From NCBI GenBank assembly GCA_043228905.1, contig JBHGNT010000009.1, forward strand, positions 15,190,001 to 15,254,000: DNA of 64,000 nt. The letters run 5' to 3'. Each line of letters starts with the position of its first letter. Position 1 is the stretch's first letter. Positions 1 to 10,346 of the stretch are shown here, one piece after another. The notes below the pieces were generated by a model. That model had not been told where the DNA came from. It did not search any database and worked only from the letters and a program-made list of their open reading frames with translations. The DNA comes from Azolla caroliniana. Taxonomy: Eukaryota; Polypodiophyta. A program made the translations under genes and the position numbers.

Positions 1-1945
1 GCCGGTACCTCGATCCGTAAGACTTGCAGCAGTTGCCGAAGCCAAATGCCTTCACAGGTGGCAATGGTAGCGCCCCGATACTCAGCCTCAGTGCTCGACA
101 AAGCAACTGTTGGCTGCTTTTTGCTGCTCCACTCAACAGCCGCGTTACCTAGAGAAAACATGTAACCAGAGGTTGATCGGTGATCTAATGCATCGCCGAC
201 CCAATCGGCATCCATGTAACCGACGAGCTCTTCGGTTATACCTCGCCGGTATAACAGTCCCCGGTCCTTGGTGCCGCTGACATACCGCAATATCCGTTGC
301 GCGCACTGAAGGTGCTCCACGGTCGGCTTCTGCATGAACTGACTTATCATTCTGACCGGATAGCTGATGTCGGGTCGCGTGATAGTCAAGTAAATAAGGC
401 TTCCGACAATTTGTCGGAACCGTTGCTCGTTGCAGGCCGGTCCAGAGTTGGGACGAAGCTTCTGGTTCCGGTCCAAGGGTGTGGATACAGGTCGGCATTC
501 TGTCATGCCAAACTTGTACAGCATATTCAAGACGTAATGTCGTTGTGAGAGCAATATGCCGTCCGGGGTTCGGATCACCTCGATCCTTAGAAAATAATGA
601 AGGTCCACCAGATCCTTCATCTCAAATGCGTCCGACAACTGGGACTTGACGCAGTTGATTTCTGGAACACCCGGTTCGGTGATGACTAGATCATCAACAT
701 ACAGTTGTACACATACCGGACCGGTTGGGCCTTGCCGGATGAACAATGAGGAGTCCGATTTGGAGGTCACAAACCCCATCTTACACAACCGGTGCATGAT
801 CTTCGCATTCCAAGTTCGAGGGGCTTGCTTCAGGCCGTACAACGACTTCTTCAGCCGGCATACCGCCGATTTGTTCATCTCCGATTGAAAACCGAGAGGC
901 TGAGTCATAAAGACTTCTTCTTCAAGATCACCTTGAAGAAATGCATACTTCAGATCCATCTGATGAAGATGCCACCCCCTTGCCGCAGCAACCGCCAGCA
1001 CCACTCGAACCGTCGTCATCTTCACTACATGAGCGAAGGTCTCGTCGTAGTCGATTCCGTGGGTCTGCGCATATCCCTTCGCCACTAACCGGGCCTTGTA
1101 CCAGTTAACTGAACCGTCGTCGTTGTACTTTACTTTGTATATCCACTTGCATCCGATCGGTTTACAGTGACGAGGAGGGTCAACCAGGTCCCATGTCTTA
1201 TTCACATCAAGTGCCCGCATTTCTTCCTCCATAGCGGCACACCAATTTGCGTTCTTGGCCGCTTCTGCATAGCTCTCCGGCTCACGCACTTCTGCCAACT
1301 TAGTCATGTACGCATAGTGATGCGCCATGTACTCATTGTACCCGTACCGCTTGATGGGATCCTTCTGGCGGGTGGACCAGCGTAACTCACCGTTACCCGG
1401 TTTGAGGCCCTTCTTGGCCGGTTCGGTCCTCGTTGCCGAAGATCCGCCTTTCTCCTTGCCAGAGTCGGGCATACACCGATCCGACTCATCGTTGCCAGAT
1501 TCGAATTCCTGCATCTTCTTCTTCCCCTTCTCTTTGCGCGTGAACCGTCTCCTCGGTTCCTTGCGCGGGGAATGCACGACAAAGTCTCCACTACTCACCG
1601 GTTCCTCATCGGACTAGTCAGATTGACTCAGTCTCTCATTCAGCCCACTCAACCGGAACGATTCCGGACTCTCATCCTGAGTCCACGCTTCATCATCCTC
1701 TACCTGGGCCGGTTCGGGATCACTAGCCTCATCCAACGGCATCGGGTCAGATTCGGAAGTCGGAGTCAGTAAGGAGTACCAGAATGCCGATTCATCAAAC
1801 TCGACATCTCAACGGATTTGGACGTGCTTTATCCAGGGGTTATAACACTTATAACCCTTTTGCTCTTGAGCATAGCCGACTAAGATGCATTTTTCCGATT
1901 TTGCATCCAGCTTCCTCCTCGGTGCTTTACTATTGTACATTGTGA
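1..1945 (-). pseudogene. Copia element E: RNase H, reverse transcriptase and integrase-RT linker remnant
   Basis: Read on the minus strand this is the 3' half of a Ty1/copia polyprotein: the acidic integrase-RT linker (about 1900-1300), the RT palm with the catalytic YVDD box (about 684-704), the 'ITRPDISYPV' segment (about 350-380), and the start of RNase H with the 'STEAEYRGA' motif (about 60-100). The left part is cut by the window edge and the right end stops just after the 'RRKLDAKSEKC' integrase C-terminal segment. The protein is closely related to copia elements B, F and G in this window. No long ORF with a start codon survives in this frame, so it is a non-coding relic. It meets the plus-strand element D without any LTR of its own in between, so it was truncated by insertion or deletion. 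Confidence 0.8.
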
Positions 1946-1950
1946 TATAG

Positions 1951-2124
1951 TGATAGTTTGCAGTCTATGGGCTGCCGTGGTTTTTTCCTAGTTTGGGTTT
2001 TCCACGTTAGCATCCTGTGTACTCTTCTCTTCACTGTGTCATGCGTTCATTACCCGTTTTCTGTGTTTGATCCTAGGCTCGGTTGTAGCCGAGCGTTGTT
2101 CATCGGGAGCGTGTATTCCTGTCA
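1951..2124 (+). repeat. 5' LTR of copia element D (start approximate)
   Basis: The stretch just before a primer-binding site ends in TGTCA at 2124. It is a short LTR of about 174 bp if the TG at 1951 is the true start; 1941 is an alternative. The end is set by the PBS three bases downstream. No second copy is present in the window to confirm the left border. Confidence 0.5.
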
Positions 2125-2127
2125 AAT

Positions 2128-2139
2128 TGGTATCAGAGC
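2128..2139 (+). other. Primer-binding site of copia D (initiator tRNA-Met type)
   Basis: TGGTATCAGAGC matches the usual plant copia PBS complementary to the 3' end of initiator tRNA-Met. It lies 3 bp after the LTR and 16 bp before the gag start codon. Confidence 0.85.
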
Positions 2140-2155
2140 AAAACGACACAGAAAA

Positions 2156-2989
2156 ATGGACGATTCGTTGGGAGGCATGTTCAAGCTCACCGGCTCCAAC
2201 TATTCGGTGTGGAAGTCGAAGATGAGGGACATGCTCGTGGTTAAAGATCTTTGGTTGTTGGTTCAGTTCGAGGACAAAGGACCGGACAAAATCGATGCCA
2301 CGATATGGGAAGTGATGCACATGAAGACAACGGCTTACATACGGTGCTTCATCGACATGAGTCTATACAACAACTTCAATGAAGAGAGCAAGGCTCATGA
2401 GCTCTGGGAGAAGATCGGCATTATGTTTCAAAACAAAAATGTTGTTAATCAGGTTTCGGTATTTCAGAAGCCAGTAAGACTCCGGTACCAAGATGGCTCC
2501 CGCATGGCGGAGCACATGAATGCCTTCCAGGGGCTGATCCACCAGGCAACATCATTGGAAGTACCTCTCGCCGATGAGATACTCGCACTACTCCTGCTCG
2601 GTTCCCTCCCAGATAACTGGGAGACGTTGGTTGTCACCTTGGGCAACGCCGGGCCAGAAGGAAAACGGTTATCCCTAGCAAGAGTGAAGTCGAGCTTGCT
2701 AGATGAGGAGGCGCGTCGGAAAGATAAGGATACGAGCTCCGACTCCAAAGCGCTCCTTACCGAATCGGAACACAGAAGACAAAGGAATCGTAGTCCCCAG
2801 AACCGAGAGAAGTCGGGGACACGGTCAAAGTCAAGGGGAAGGCCTACCTGCTTCTATTGCGGCAAGCCGGGACACTTCCAGAAAAACTGTCGACACTTTC
2901 GAAGCGGACACCGGAACGGAACGGTAAAGATCGGAGGGGGCCGGACCGGAAGGGAACGACGGCAATCGCGGCAAGTGAAGAAGAGTTGA
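2156..2989 (+). CDS. Copia D Gag protein (capsid and zinc knuckle)
   Basis: Gag forms the virus-like particle that packages retrotransposon RNA in the cytoplasm. The ATG at 2156 was chosen because it is the first after the PBS; the same frame is open upstream to 1958 but that runs through the LTR. The 277-residue product begins MDDSLGGMFKLTGSNYSVWK, the usual copia Gag N-terminus, continues through the UBN2-type capsid region, and carries an intact CX2CX4HX4C zinc knuckle (CFYCGKPGHFQKNC) near residue 237. In related elements gag and pol are one ORF. Here the frame closes at 2989, about 100 bp after the knuckle, and protease continues in another frame, so a small indel separates them. The lineage differs from elements B, E, F and G. 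Confidence 0.8.
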   Translation: MDDSLGGMFKLTGSNYSVWKSKMRDMLVVKDLWLLVQFEDKGPDKIDATIWEVMHMKTTAYIRCFIDMSLYNNFNEESKAHELWEKIGIMFQNKNVVNQVSVFQKPVRLRYQDGSRMAEHMNAFQGLIHQATSLEVPLADEILALLLLGSLPDNWETLVVTLGNAGPEGKRLSLARVKSSLLDEEARRKDKDTSSDSKALLTESEHRRQRNRSPQNREKSGTRSKSRGRPTCFYCGKPGHFQKNCRHFRSGHRNGTVKIGGGRTGRERRQSRQVKKS

Positions 2990-3213
2990 TGCTTATCACC
3001 GAGGAGAGTGAGCTAAACCTTGCCGGCGACGAGATGACTTGGATGGTCGACTCCGGAGCGTCGTTCCACCTTACCCCAGACCGGAAATGTTTCTCATCCT
3101 ACTCAATCGGTGATCAAGGCTGTGTTCGGATGGGGAATGAAGGTACATGCCGAATTGTTGGCATAGGAGACGTGTGGTTGACAACACCAACCGGATGCAA
3201 GCTGCTGCTAAAG
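2857..3213 (+). pseudogene. Copia D protease fragment, cut off by element B
   Basis: In the frame shifted relative to gag, the product contains the aspartic protease signature WMVDSGASFHLTPD (about 3040-3080), with catalytic Asp in DSG intact. The protease normally processes the Gag-Pol polyprotein. The reading frame is lost after 'TGCKLLLK' at 3213, exactly where the left LTR of element B begins. Integrase, RT and RNase H of D are not found on the other side of B. Confidence 0.75.
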
Positions 3214-3228
3214 TGTAAAAAGTAACGT
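3214..3228 (-). repeat. Outer fragment of the left LTR of copia B
   Basis: TGTAAAAAGTAACGT is identical to the start of the right LTR at 16662. The LTR is broken here by gypsy A and resumes at 11372. The bases ACGT at 3225-3228 are repeated after gypsy A. Confidence 0.85.
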
Positions 3229-3523
3229 TGTCGTGAAGATTTTTGGCAATAGTGTGAAAATCCCATAAAACGTACGAAATCGAGTATGAATCACATAATA
3301 CAATAATTGTGAAGATAACATTTTAAATAAATTTAATATCTAAGTACAAAATGATGGAGGTTTCGAATGCACTTTATTACACGAGAAACGGACAACTAAA
3401 TGTCAAGATATGAGGGTATAAAGTTTGTGAAAGTTAAAGAGAAAATTGTGAGATATCCCACATAGGCACGACAAATACGGCTCTCATCATATATAAGGTA
3501 GAGCAAAAGATATTATCTTTGTG

Positions 3524-3960
3524 TCTATGTGTGGAGCATAGAGAGTTCAAGGTAACTTGAACTAAGAGTGGAGGTGGGCTAGCTACTCGTAAAGGGTTTT
3601 GGCCAACCAAAAACGGACCGGCGATGGAGCCGGTGATCCGGCCGCATCCGACGGCAAACCGGTATCCGGCGGTGGCATCTGGCATGTCTATGTGTGGAGC
3701 ATAGAGAGTTCAAGGTAACTTGAACTAATAGTGGAGGTGGGCTAGCTACTCGTAAAGGGTTTTGGCCAACCAAAACCGGACCGGCGATGGAGCCGGTGAG
3801 ACGACAGCATCCGGCGGGGCACCGGTAACCGACGGCATCCGGCGGCAGCACCAGTATCTGACGCTGGTGAGACGACGGCGGCACCGGTAACCGGCGCCGG
3901 TGAGACGACGGTATCTGGCGAGGCACCAACGACGGCACCGATATCCGACGAACCGGCGTC
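3524..3960 (+). repeat. Minisatellite expansion in the 5' LTR of gypsy A
   Basis: A unit of about 163 bp starting TCTATGTGTGGAGCATAGAG is present at 3524-3686 and again from 3687. After it comes a run of imperfect short units rich in CCGGCG, CACCGG and GGTGAGACGACGG. The 3' LTR has only one long unit and a shorter run (10641-10840). Confidence 0.85.
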
Positions 3961-3995
3961 TAGTGACTAGATAAATAAATATATTTACAAGTAAG

Positions 3996-4061
3996 GCAAG
4001 TAAGGATTCGAACCTTGCACCTCCGAGTTAGGAGTCAATTGGCTTACCATTAAGCCATGAC
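3996..4061 (-). other. tRNA-like sequence inside the 5' LTR of gypsy A
   Basis: On the minus strand there is a D-arm (GGC TTAATGGTAA GCC) that fits the pol III A box TGGCTTAATGG, and a T-arm with a perfect B box GGTTCGAATCC (4004-4014), correctly spaced. The middle reads CTCCTAA, which would be an anticodon loop with CCT (arginine). The anticodon stem is weak and no paired acceptor stem can be drawn, so this is not a standard functional tRNA gene. It is a tRNA-derived relic or pol III promoter mimic. The same sequence is in the 3' LTR. Confidence 0.65.
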
Positions 4062-4237
4062 ATTTAGTTGAATTTATATTTCTATCATTATACTTTTACA
4101 TGTAAATTCTCATACATGAGAGCTAAAATGAGTGACATGGTTATCATGCACCACATGTAATACATAAGCACAAAATGGCAAACATGCATTTTATGCATGT
4201 CTTGTACCCTCACATGCATTATATGCATGAGAGCATC

Positions 4238-4244
4238 TATAAAA
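4238..4244 (+). promoter_or_regulatory. TATA-like box in the gypsy A LTR
   Basis: TATAAAA occurs about 290 bp before the end of the LTR, a suitable position for the U3 promoter. The same box lies at 11082-11088 in the 3' LTR. Confidence 0.5.
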
Positions 4245-4534
4245 GAAGGAAGGGGGAGGAGAAAAAACACGTTTTTTGGGGTTATGAAATTAAGAAGAAG
4301 AAATTCGTTATCAAATTGATCATGTAACTTGTTACTTAAATCTAAAGTTAAAAGTTCAATCAATCTCTCTCAATCGTGTAATCTCAACTTCTCTCTTTCC
4401 CAATCTATCTTAAGTACTTTCTCGCTAAAGCTTGCGCCAAAGCTTGTACCGACTTTGAATCCTTCCGGTCCAGAACCCCGGCGGTTCCGCCTCACGATCC
4501 GCGCGTAGTGACGGATCTTCACGACATAATTAAG

Positions 4535-4552
4535 TGGTGAACCCGACGTGAA
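4535..4552 (+). other. Primer-binding site of gypsy A
   Basis: TGGTGAACCCGACGTGAA starts 8 bp after the LTR. It begins with TGG as expected for a CCA-ending tRNA. It is not the initiator-Met type used by the copia elements here, and I do not assign the tRNA. Confidence 0.6.
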
Positions 4553-4593
4553 AGAGGCGGTAGGAAGGATCAAGTCGAGATTAATACTTGGGG

Positions 4594-6792
4594 ATGGCGT
4601 CCTCAAGCAACCAAGCGGGAGAGCTCGAAAGGATGATGCTAATCGTCGAGCAAATGATGAGATCTCGAGACAACGACGCGAGCGTGGAGAAGGTTGTCGA
4701 TCGTGTCGTAGAGCTCGAGGGCCAATTCGATGGAAGGAACGTTATGAAGTTCCTTGATGCATATAGAAGGGAGATGAATCAGAGGGACGTGTCCGAGGCA
4801 CGTCAAATTGTAAGCTTCAAGAGAGTTGTCGCCAACAACATCCAAAGACGCGTCATCGAGCTTCAAGAAGGTAAGACAACATGGTCCGAGTTCGAGAAAA
4901 TGATACTAGCGGAGTTCGGGACTGAAGACTCAACGAGGATGACTCGACATGCCCTGATGAAGTGGATAGAGAAGAATAATAAGAAGATGAGCGTCTCGAG
5001 GGTGTACGACGAATTCAACCAGATGTTTGGTCGTCTCCCCAATACGGACCAAGTGTTGCTTGAAGAGGACAAGACTTTGTACTTCTTGAAGGCCGTGGAC
5101 ATAAAGGATAGACGGGAGTTGGGGACTCTTCTCGAAGATGATACCCAAGCAAATGGGCTCGTAGCGGACTAGATCGCGGTGAAACGGGCATGCAATAGGC
5201 TCGACAAGCGTCGCCAATGGGTTGATGACACCGATTTGACGGGACCGACTACCACGAAGAAAGCAAGACCGCCGAAAGTAGCTGAGCCACCAAGACAAAG
5301 TAACGTGGAAGAAAAGAAGATTGATGACGACATCATTGAAGAGCTAGCGAAGAAGTTCAAGAAGGTCACGCTAGCCAACATGAATCGTCGGGGCCCTAAG
5401 GGAAAAGAACCCTTTAGATGTATGTGGTGCGATAGCATGGACCACATGAGAAGGGATTGTGCGAGCCTTAGAGAGGCGATTCGACAAAATATTGTATACA
5501 TAGAGGACAACATGATCTACTCAAGCGAGACTAGAAGACCCCTATGGGTGAATTTCGGAAGAGGAGGAATGAAGAAATCTATGGAGGATGCCGATGCGAC
5601 TCATGTGGATGCGATGCACTATGCTGCGTCGGCCGGAATAAGAGTCGGGAAAGACAAGACTGAAGCTGCTAGAGCGGGAGCAAAGTTTTGGACTTCCGTT
5701 CTCGAATATGAGAAGAAGGGAAAAGTCAAATCGAACGAGGTAGAGCTTGCGGACCGAAGCGTGCAAAGCATAACCGGGTGGTTGGATCCGGTGGACGACA
5801 ACACCATACTCGCAGAGGTGATGTGCGACAACCACGAGGTGTTCGTCGAAGAAAAGAGAAAGAGAATAGAAGAGCAAGGCCCATCAAAAAGACATGAAAC
5901 AAGGAACACGAAAAAGAAGGATGATGCGGCGACGAGTCGACCTTTTCAAACGGAGGAACTAGAATCAAGCCGAAAAGGGGAGCCGAGCATACGAGTTGAA
6001 GAAACGGTTCCGCCCGTGAAGGTTGGTGTCGAAGACCCCGCTCGGAGGACAAGGACTATACCTACCTATAAACTAAGGTCGGACATAGAGCAGACGACGG
6101 ACCTAAAGAAGATTCTCGAAGAACGAGTTCTTGGTAGCCACGTAACTTTGTCCTTGTGGGAATTGCTTGGCATTACGAAGAAGGAGTTCCATGACACGAT
6201 CGTGGACCTTGTAAAGAGAAAGAGACAACAATCGGACGAGGAAGAAGAGAATCCGCAAAAAGCAAAAACGAATGCCATAACGATGGCAAGAGACGAAATC
6301 GATGAAGATATGGTGGACAGCCACTACACTCGACCTCATTGGGCACGAGCGACAATGGAGACGCCGGTGAAGATCGGGGAGAAGAAAGAGACCGTGGTAG
6401 CCTTGATCAACCATGGCTCGGAGATTAACCTCATGTCAACCGACTTCTACAAAAAAGGAAGGTGGCCAATCAATACAAACCACGGATGGAAGATTCGCGC
6501 GGCAACAAAGTCTACGGAGGACTTGTACGGAGCTTGTCCCAATGTCAAAGTCACGATCGGGGATGTGGAGATGGATCAACACTTCTTCGTACAAGAATCG
6601 GCGTCGCATCCTGTCATCCTAGGGCAACCTTATATCACATCATCTCGGATGGAGACCAAAGTGTTCGATAATGGAGCAGCCTTCGCACGAATAAAGAGTC
6701 TTGACAACCAAAGATCGGTCCAATTCCTAACGGTGCGAGCCAATCATGAAAGGAATCGAGATAGTCTCGGAGGCGAATCCTCGGATTTTTAG
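4594..6792 (+). pseudogene. Gypsy A Gag-protease ORF with one nonsense codon and an altered protease site
   Basis: A single frame runs from ATG 4594 (MASSSNQAGELERM) to TAG 6790-6792, 732 codons, broken only by TAG at 5170-5172. The N-terminal third is a retrotransposon Gag capsid domain (WSEFEKMILAEFG, about residues 95-110). A zinc knuckle CMWCDSMDHMRRDC (CX2CX4HX4C) lies at about 5419-5460, followed by a long charged linker. A retropepsin-like domain follows at about residues 590-690 (ALINHGSEINLMS, VILGQPYI). The usual catalytic Asp of the D-[TSH]-G motif is Asn here (codon AAC, 6409-6411), which should abolish cleavage. The last bases, a run of five T before the stop, overlap the pol frame by 28 nt, so pol may be reached by a -1 frameshift. 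The internal stop fits decay; readthrough is less likely. Confidence 0.85.
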
Positions 6793-9700
6793 AGCGGACT
6801 ATTGAAGCATGGGGCACAAATAGTCCGAGCAATCACAAAACCCCACAAGAAAGAAGTGTGAGTGGATTGCGAGGAGAAGCAACATGTGTCACACCTAGTG
6901 GCGCATGTAAACTAGTACTACCCGACAAGAAGCACAAGCACCGGATACAAGAATTCGAGAAGATGCTGAAAGAAGAAAACATAATAGAAGAAGGAGAGTT
7001 CGTGACTCATATTATGGAAGAAGCCTCATTTAACGACACCATCAGCGAAATCGAGGACGTCGTGGACTTGAGCTATCTTCACAACCAACGCGTGATTTCG
7101 GTTAACTCCGTCAACATGTACGCTATCATCGATGAATACCATCGTGGCATCTCGATGAAGGAAGCTGACATCAACACGAAATATAAAACGGTGGATAAGA
7201 AGATCAAGCCAGTTGCGGTTCCGCTACCGGAAGATAGCTGGCAAAAGATGAAGGAAGTCGCTAACGATCCAAGCTTAAGAGATCCGAAGAAGATAGGTCA
7301 TGTCTTCACCAAAGAGACGAAGGGGAAGCTACGAGTTGGAAAGGAGGATTTCCTTCTCCCTGAAGAGGAGCGAATGTTTTGCGATATGCTTGAGAGACAT
7401 GGGAAGGCTTTCGCATTCTTCCCACGAGAAATCGGATGCGCCGACCCAAAGGTAATAGAGCCGTTGGTGATCTTCACGGTGCCTCATGTGCCTTGGAATT
7501 TGAAACCGATACCGGTTCCGAGAGCACACCTTCCGAAGTTGATTGAGCTCTTAAAGGAGAAGGTGAGTATGGGAATTCTAGAACCGTCGAATGCTCCTTA
7601 TTCCAATAGGTGGTTCACGGTGCCGAAGAAGAATGGATCATTGCGATTCATCCAAGATCTTCAACCCGTCAACAAGGTGACAATTCGAAATGCCGGAATC
7701 GGTCCGAGCATGGACGAATTTGCCGAAGCGTTTGCGGGCCGGTCCATCTACTCCATTGGCGATCTCTACTCCGGATATGACCAATTCCAATTGGCGATCG
7801 ACAGTCGGGACATTACAACCATGAGGACTCCGATCGGGCTTGTGCGGATGTGTACCTTACCCCAAGGCGCAACGAACTCGGTGGCTCATATGGTGAATGC
7901 CATGAATAAAGTCTTGAAGGATTGCATTTCGGACATCACGATGTCATTCTTGGATGATATTCCGATAAAAGGATGTTCGGATGAGGAGAAAGATGAATCG
8001 AAAGATAAGGAAGGTTGTAGAAAGTTCGTTGCGGATTATATGAAAGATTGCGAGAAGGTGCTTCAAAGGCTCGAAGATGCGAATTTGACATTTTCGGGAG
8101 AAAAATCCGCATTCGGGCAACCGGAGATCTTGGTGGTAGGTCACTTGTGTGGAGCATACGGCCGGAAGCCCTCGCCATCCAAAGTGAACGCAATCCAAGA
8201 CATGAAAGAAGAATGCGAAAACCAAACGGAGGTTCGAAGGTTCCTTGGAGTGTGCGCATTTTATCATATATGGATTCCTCACTATGCTCATGTCGCCGAA
8301 CCGTTATATGGACTGCTAAAGAAAAGAATAAAGTTCGAATGGCGAGACGAGCACACAAAGGCGATGCGAAGATTAAAGAAACTGCTTCTTGAAGCTCCGG
8401 CACTAAGGAAGGCCGACTATGCCGAAGGGAAACCAATTTACGTGACCGTAGATACAAGCCCAACCGAAATCGGGTGGGTCATCAATCAAGAAGGTGAAGA
8501 TAATGCGCAATATGCCGTCCGGTTCGGAGCAAAGGTTCTCAGCGAATGGCAACAAAGATATTCCCAAGTCAAGCGGGAACTTTGGGGTATTGTGTCGGCA
8601 GTGAAGACGGACAAAGATTACCTGATCGGGTCAGAAGTGATAATAGAGACAGATTGTCTCCCAATTCTCGGAATGGTCTCGGGATGTGCGACCCCAGATC
8701 TTGCTATGCTAAGGTGGATCACCTACATCAAGTCTTTAAACCCAGAGATCCGTCACATTGCAGGGAAGAAGAACGCCATGGCTGACATGCTGTCGAGGGC
8801 AAGATTTTCAAACGGAAGTAACATGGTTTCGGAAGATGAAGATGTCACCCTCGACTTCTTCAAGATGGCTCGATTGTCGGCGGAAGACCAGGACACGCAA
8901 ACCCTCCACGCCTTCAACGAGAACGAGTACAAAGGAGAGTGGTTACTCATCGGTAGATTCCTAAGAACATTGATGATAGATGCTTCGTTGACAAAGGAGG
9001 AGGCCCTACGAATCCGAAAGAAAGCTTACGGATACTTCTTGAAGGGAGGATTCCTTTGGCGACATCCAAAAAGAAGGACAAGAATACCACGTCGAGTGGT
9101 GGTAAAGAAAGAAGAGCAAGAGACGCTGATGACCGAATTCCACGAGAGTGCTTGGGCAGGTCATAGAGGAACATGGGCGACGTTCGAAAAGTTGAAGGAG
9201 AAGTACTGGTGGCCAAGCATGTACAAAGATGTACTCCATTTCGTGTCCACATGCGAAACTTGCCAAATATATTCAAATATATGTCATCGTGATGAGTTAA
9301 AGCCGACATACCCACTCACCATACACTTCAAATGGATGGTGGATCTGGTCTCGATGCCAATGGGAGTGGGACAAATGAAGTACTTAGCGCTGGCAAGGGA
9401 AGACTTGACAAATCAAGTGGAAGGACGAGCCTTGACAAATAAGACGACTTCAGCCGTTTGCAAATTTCTACTTGAAGATGTTTGCCGAGATGGATGTGTA
9501 GAGAAGATAGTGGCCGACCGAGGGGAGTTGGACGCGCACGAAGCGACGGAGCTCTTCGAAAGACTAGGTGTGACGCTCTCCCTCACGATTGCCTACAATC
9601 CGGAAGCAAATGGGAAGATCGAGTGAGGGCATGGACCTATCGTTAAAGCCATCGTACGGGCATGCAACGGTCGAGTCGGGAATTGGCCACGACTATTACC

Positions 9701-10274
9701 CTATGCCTTGTGGGCCGATAGAACGACACATAGCTCGGTGACAAGGTATATGCCGACGGAGCTTATGTATGGACAAAAGCCGATTATGCCCATCGAAAGG
9801 ACGATCGCCTCATGGGTAGCAATACCGTCGGAGAACGAGATGAGCCGAGAAGAGTTATTAGCGGCGCGGATAAGGCAACTTGAAAGAAGACCTGAAGATT
9901 TAGAAAAAGTGCGAAAGATGATGAAGGCAGCCCGAGTAAAGAACAAAGTTCGGTTCGACAACACGCATCGACTTCGTCACAAGAAGATTGAAGAAGGGGA
10001 TTGGGTTTTGGTTTACGACAGCACCCTTGACAATCAACACAGTACAACAAGGAAGTTCGCAAGAAGATGGTTCGGGCCGTATGTGGTACCAATGGGAAAC
10101 AATAATGCCACATACCACCTTGCGGAACTAGACGAATCAAGGTTGGCCATACCCATTGCGGGAAAAAGAATAAAGATTTTCAAGAAAAGACAAGACAAGG
10201 ATCCTGACCTCGATTACCTCGACGATGAACATAATAGGGCAGATGTAAATGAAGACATGGAGGAATCTAATTGA
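6765..10274 (+). pseudogene. Gypsy A Pol: reverse transcriptase, RNase H, integrase (one nonsense codon)
   Basis: This frame is open from 6765 to 10274 with one internal TGA at 9624-9626; no clear ATG starts it, so expression by -1 frameshift from gag is likely. RT spans about 7590-8200 (WFTVPKKNGSLRFIQDLQPV; polymerase box FLDD instead of YxDD at about 7947). RNase H follows (about 8440-8810: VTVDTSPTE, IETDC). Integrase has an HHCC finger (HESAWAGH ... CETC, about 9140-9270) and a D,D,E core (VDLV, VADRG, ANGKIE). The stop falls in ERGH, an Arg CGA turned into TGA. The integrase C-terminal part (RIRQLERRPEDLE) is intact and there is no chromodomain. Motifs such as 'REDLTNQVEGRAL' and 'FLDDIPIKG' recall basidiomycete gypsy proteins. 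With gag-protease also broken, the copy cannot move by itself. Confidence 0.9.
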
Positions 10275-10333
10275 TCATCGTAGCCGAAATCTCACTTTCT
10301 CTCTTCTTGGCACATACCGGAGGACGTGCAGTT

Positions 10334-10346
10334 TGGTGGGGGTGGA
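10334..10346 (+). other. Polypurine tract of gypsy A
   Basis: GGTGGGGGTGGA stands directly before the 3' LTR, where plus-strand DNA synthesis is primed. Confidence 0.7.

Larger units (their letters stand above)
3229..4526 (+). repeat. 5' LTR of gypsy A
   Basis: The LTR is 1298 bp, running from TGTCGTGAAG to CTTCACGACA. It is 273 bp longer than the 3' LTR because of extra minisatellite copies (3524-3960). It contains a reverse-oriented tRNA-like sequence at 3996-4061 and a TATA-like box at 4238-4244. Confidence 0.92.

Noticed and set aside
3996-4061. Functional tRNA-Arg gene
   Set aside because: A and B boxes are good, but the acceptor stem does not pair and the anticodon stem is poor, so I call it tRNA-like only.
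5170-5172. Programmed readthrough stop in gypsy A gag
   Set aside because: It lies inside gag, before the zinc knuckle, not at the gag-pol border where readthrough would be useful; decay is more likely.
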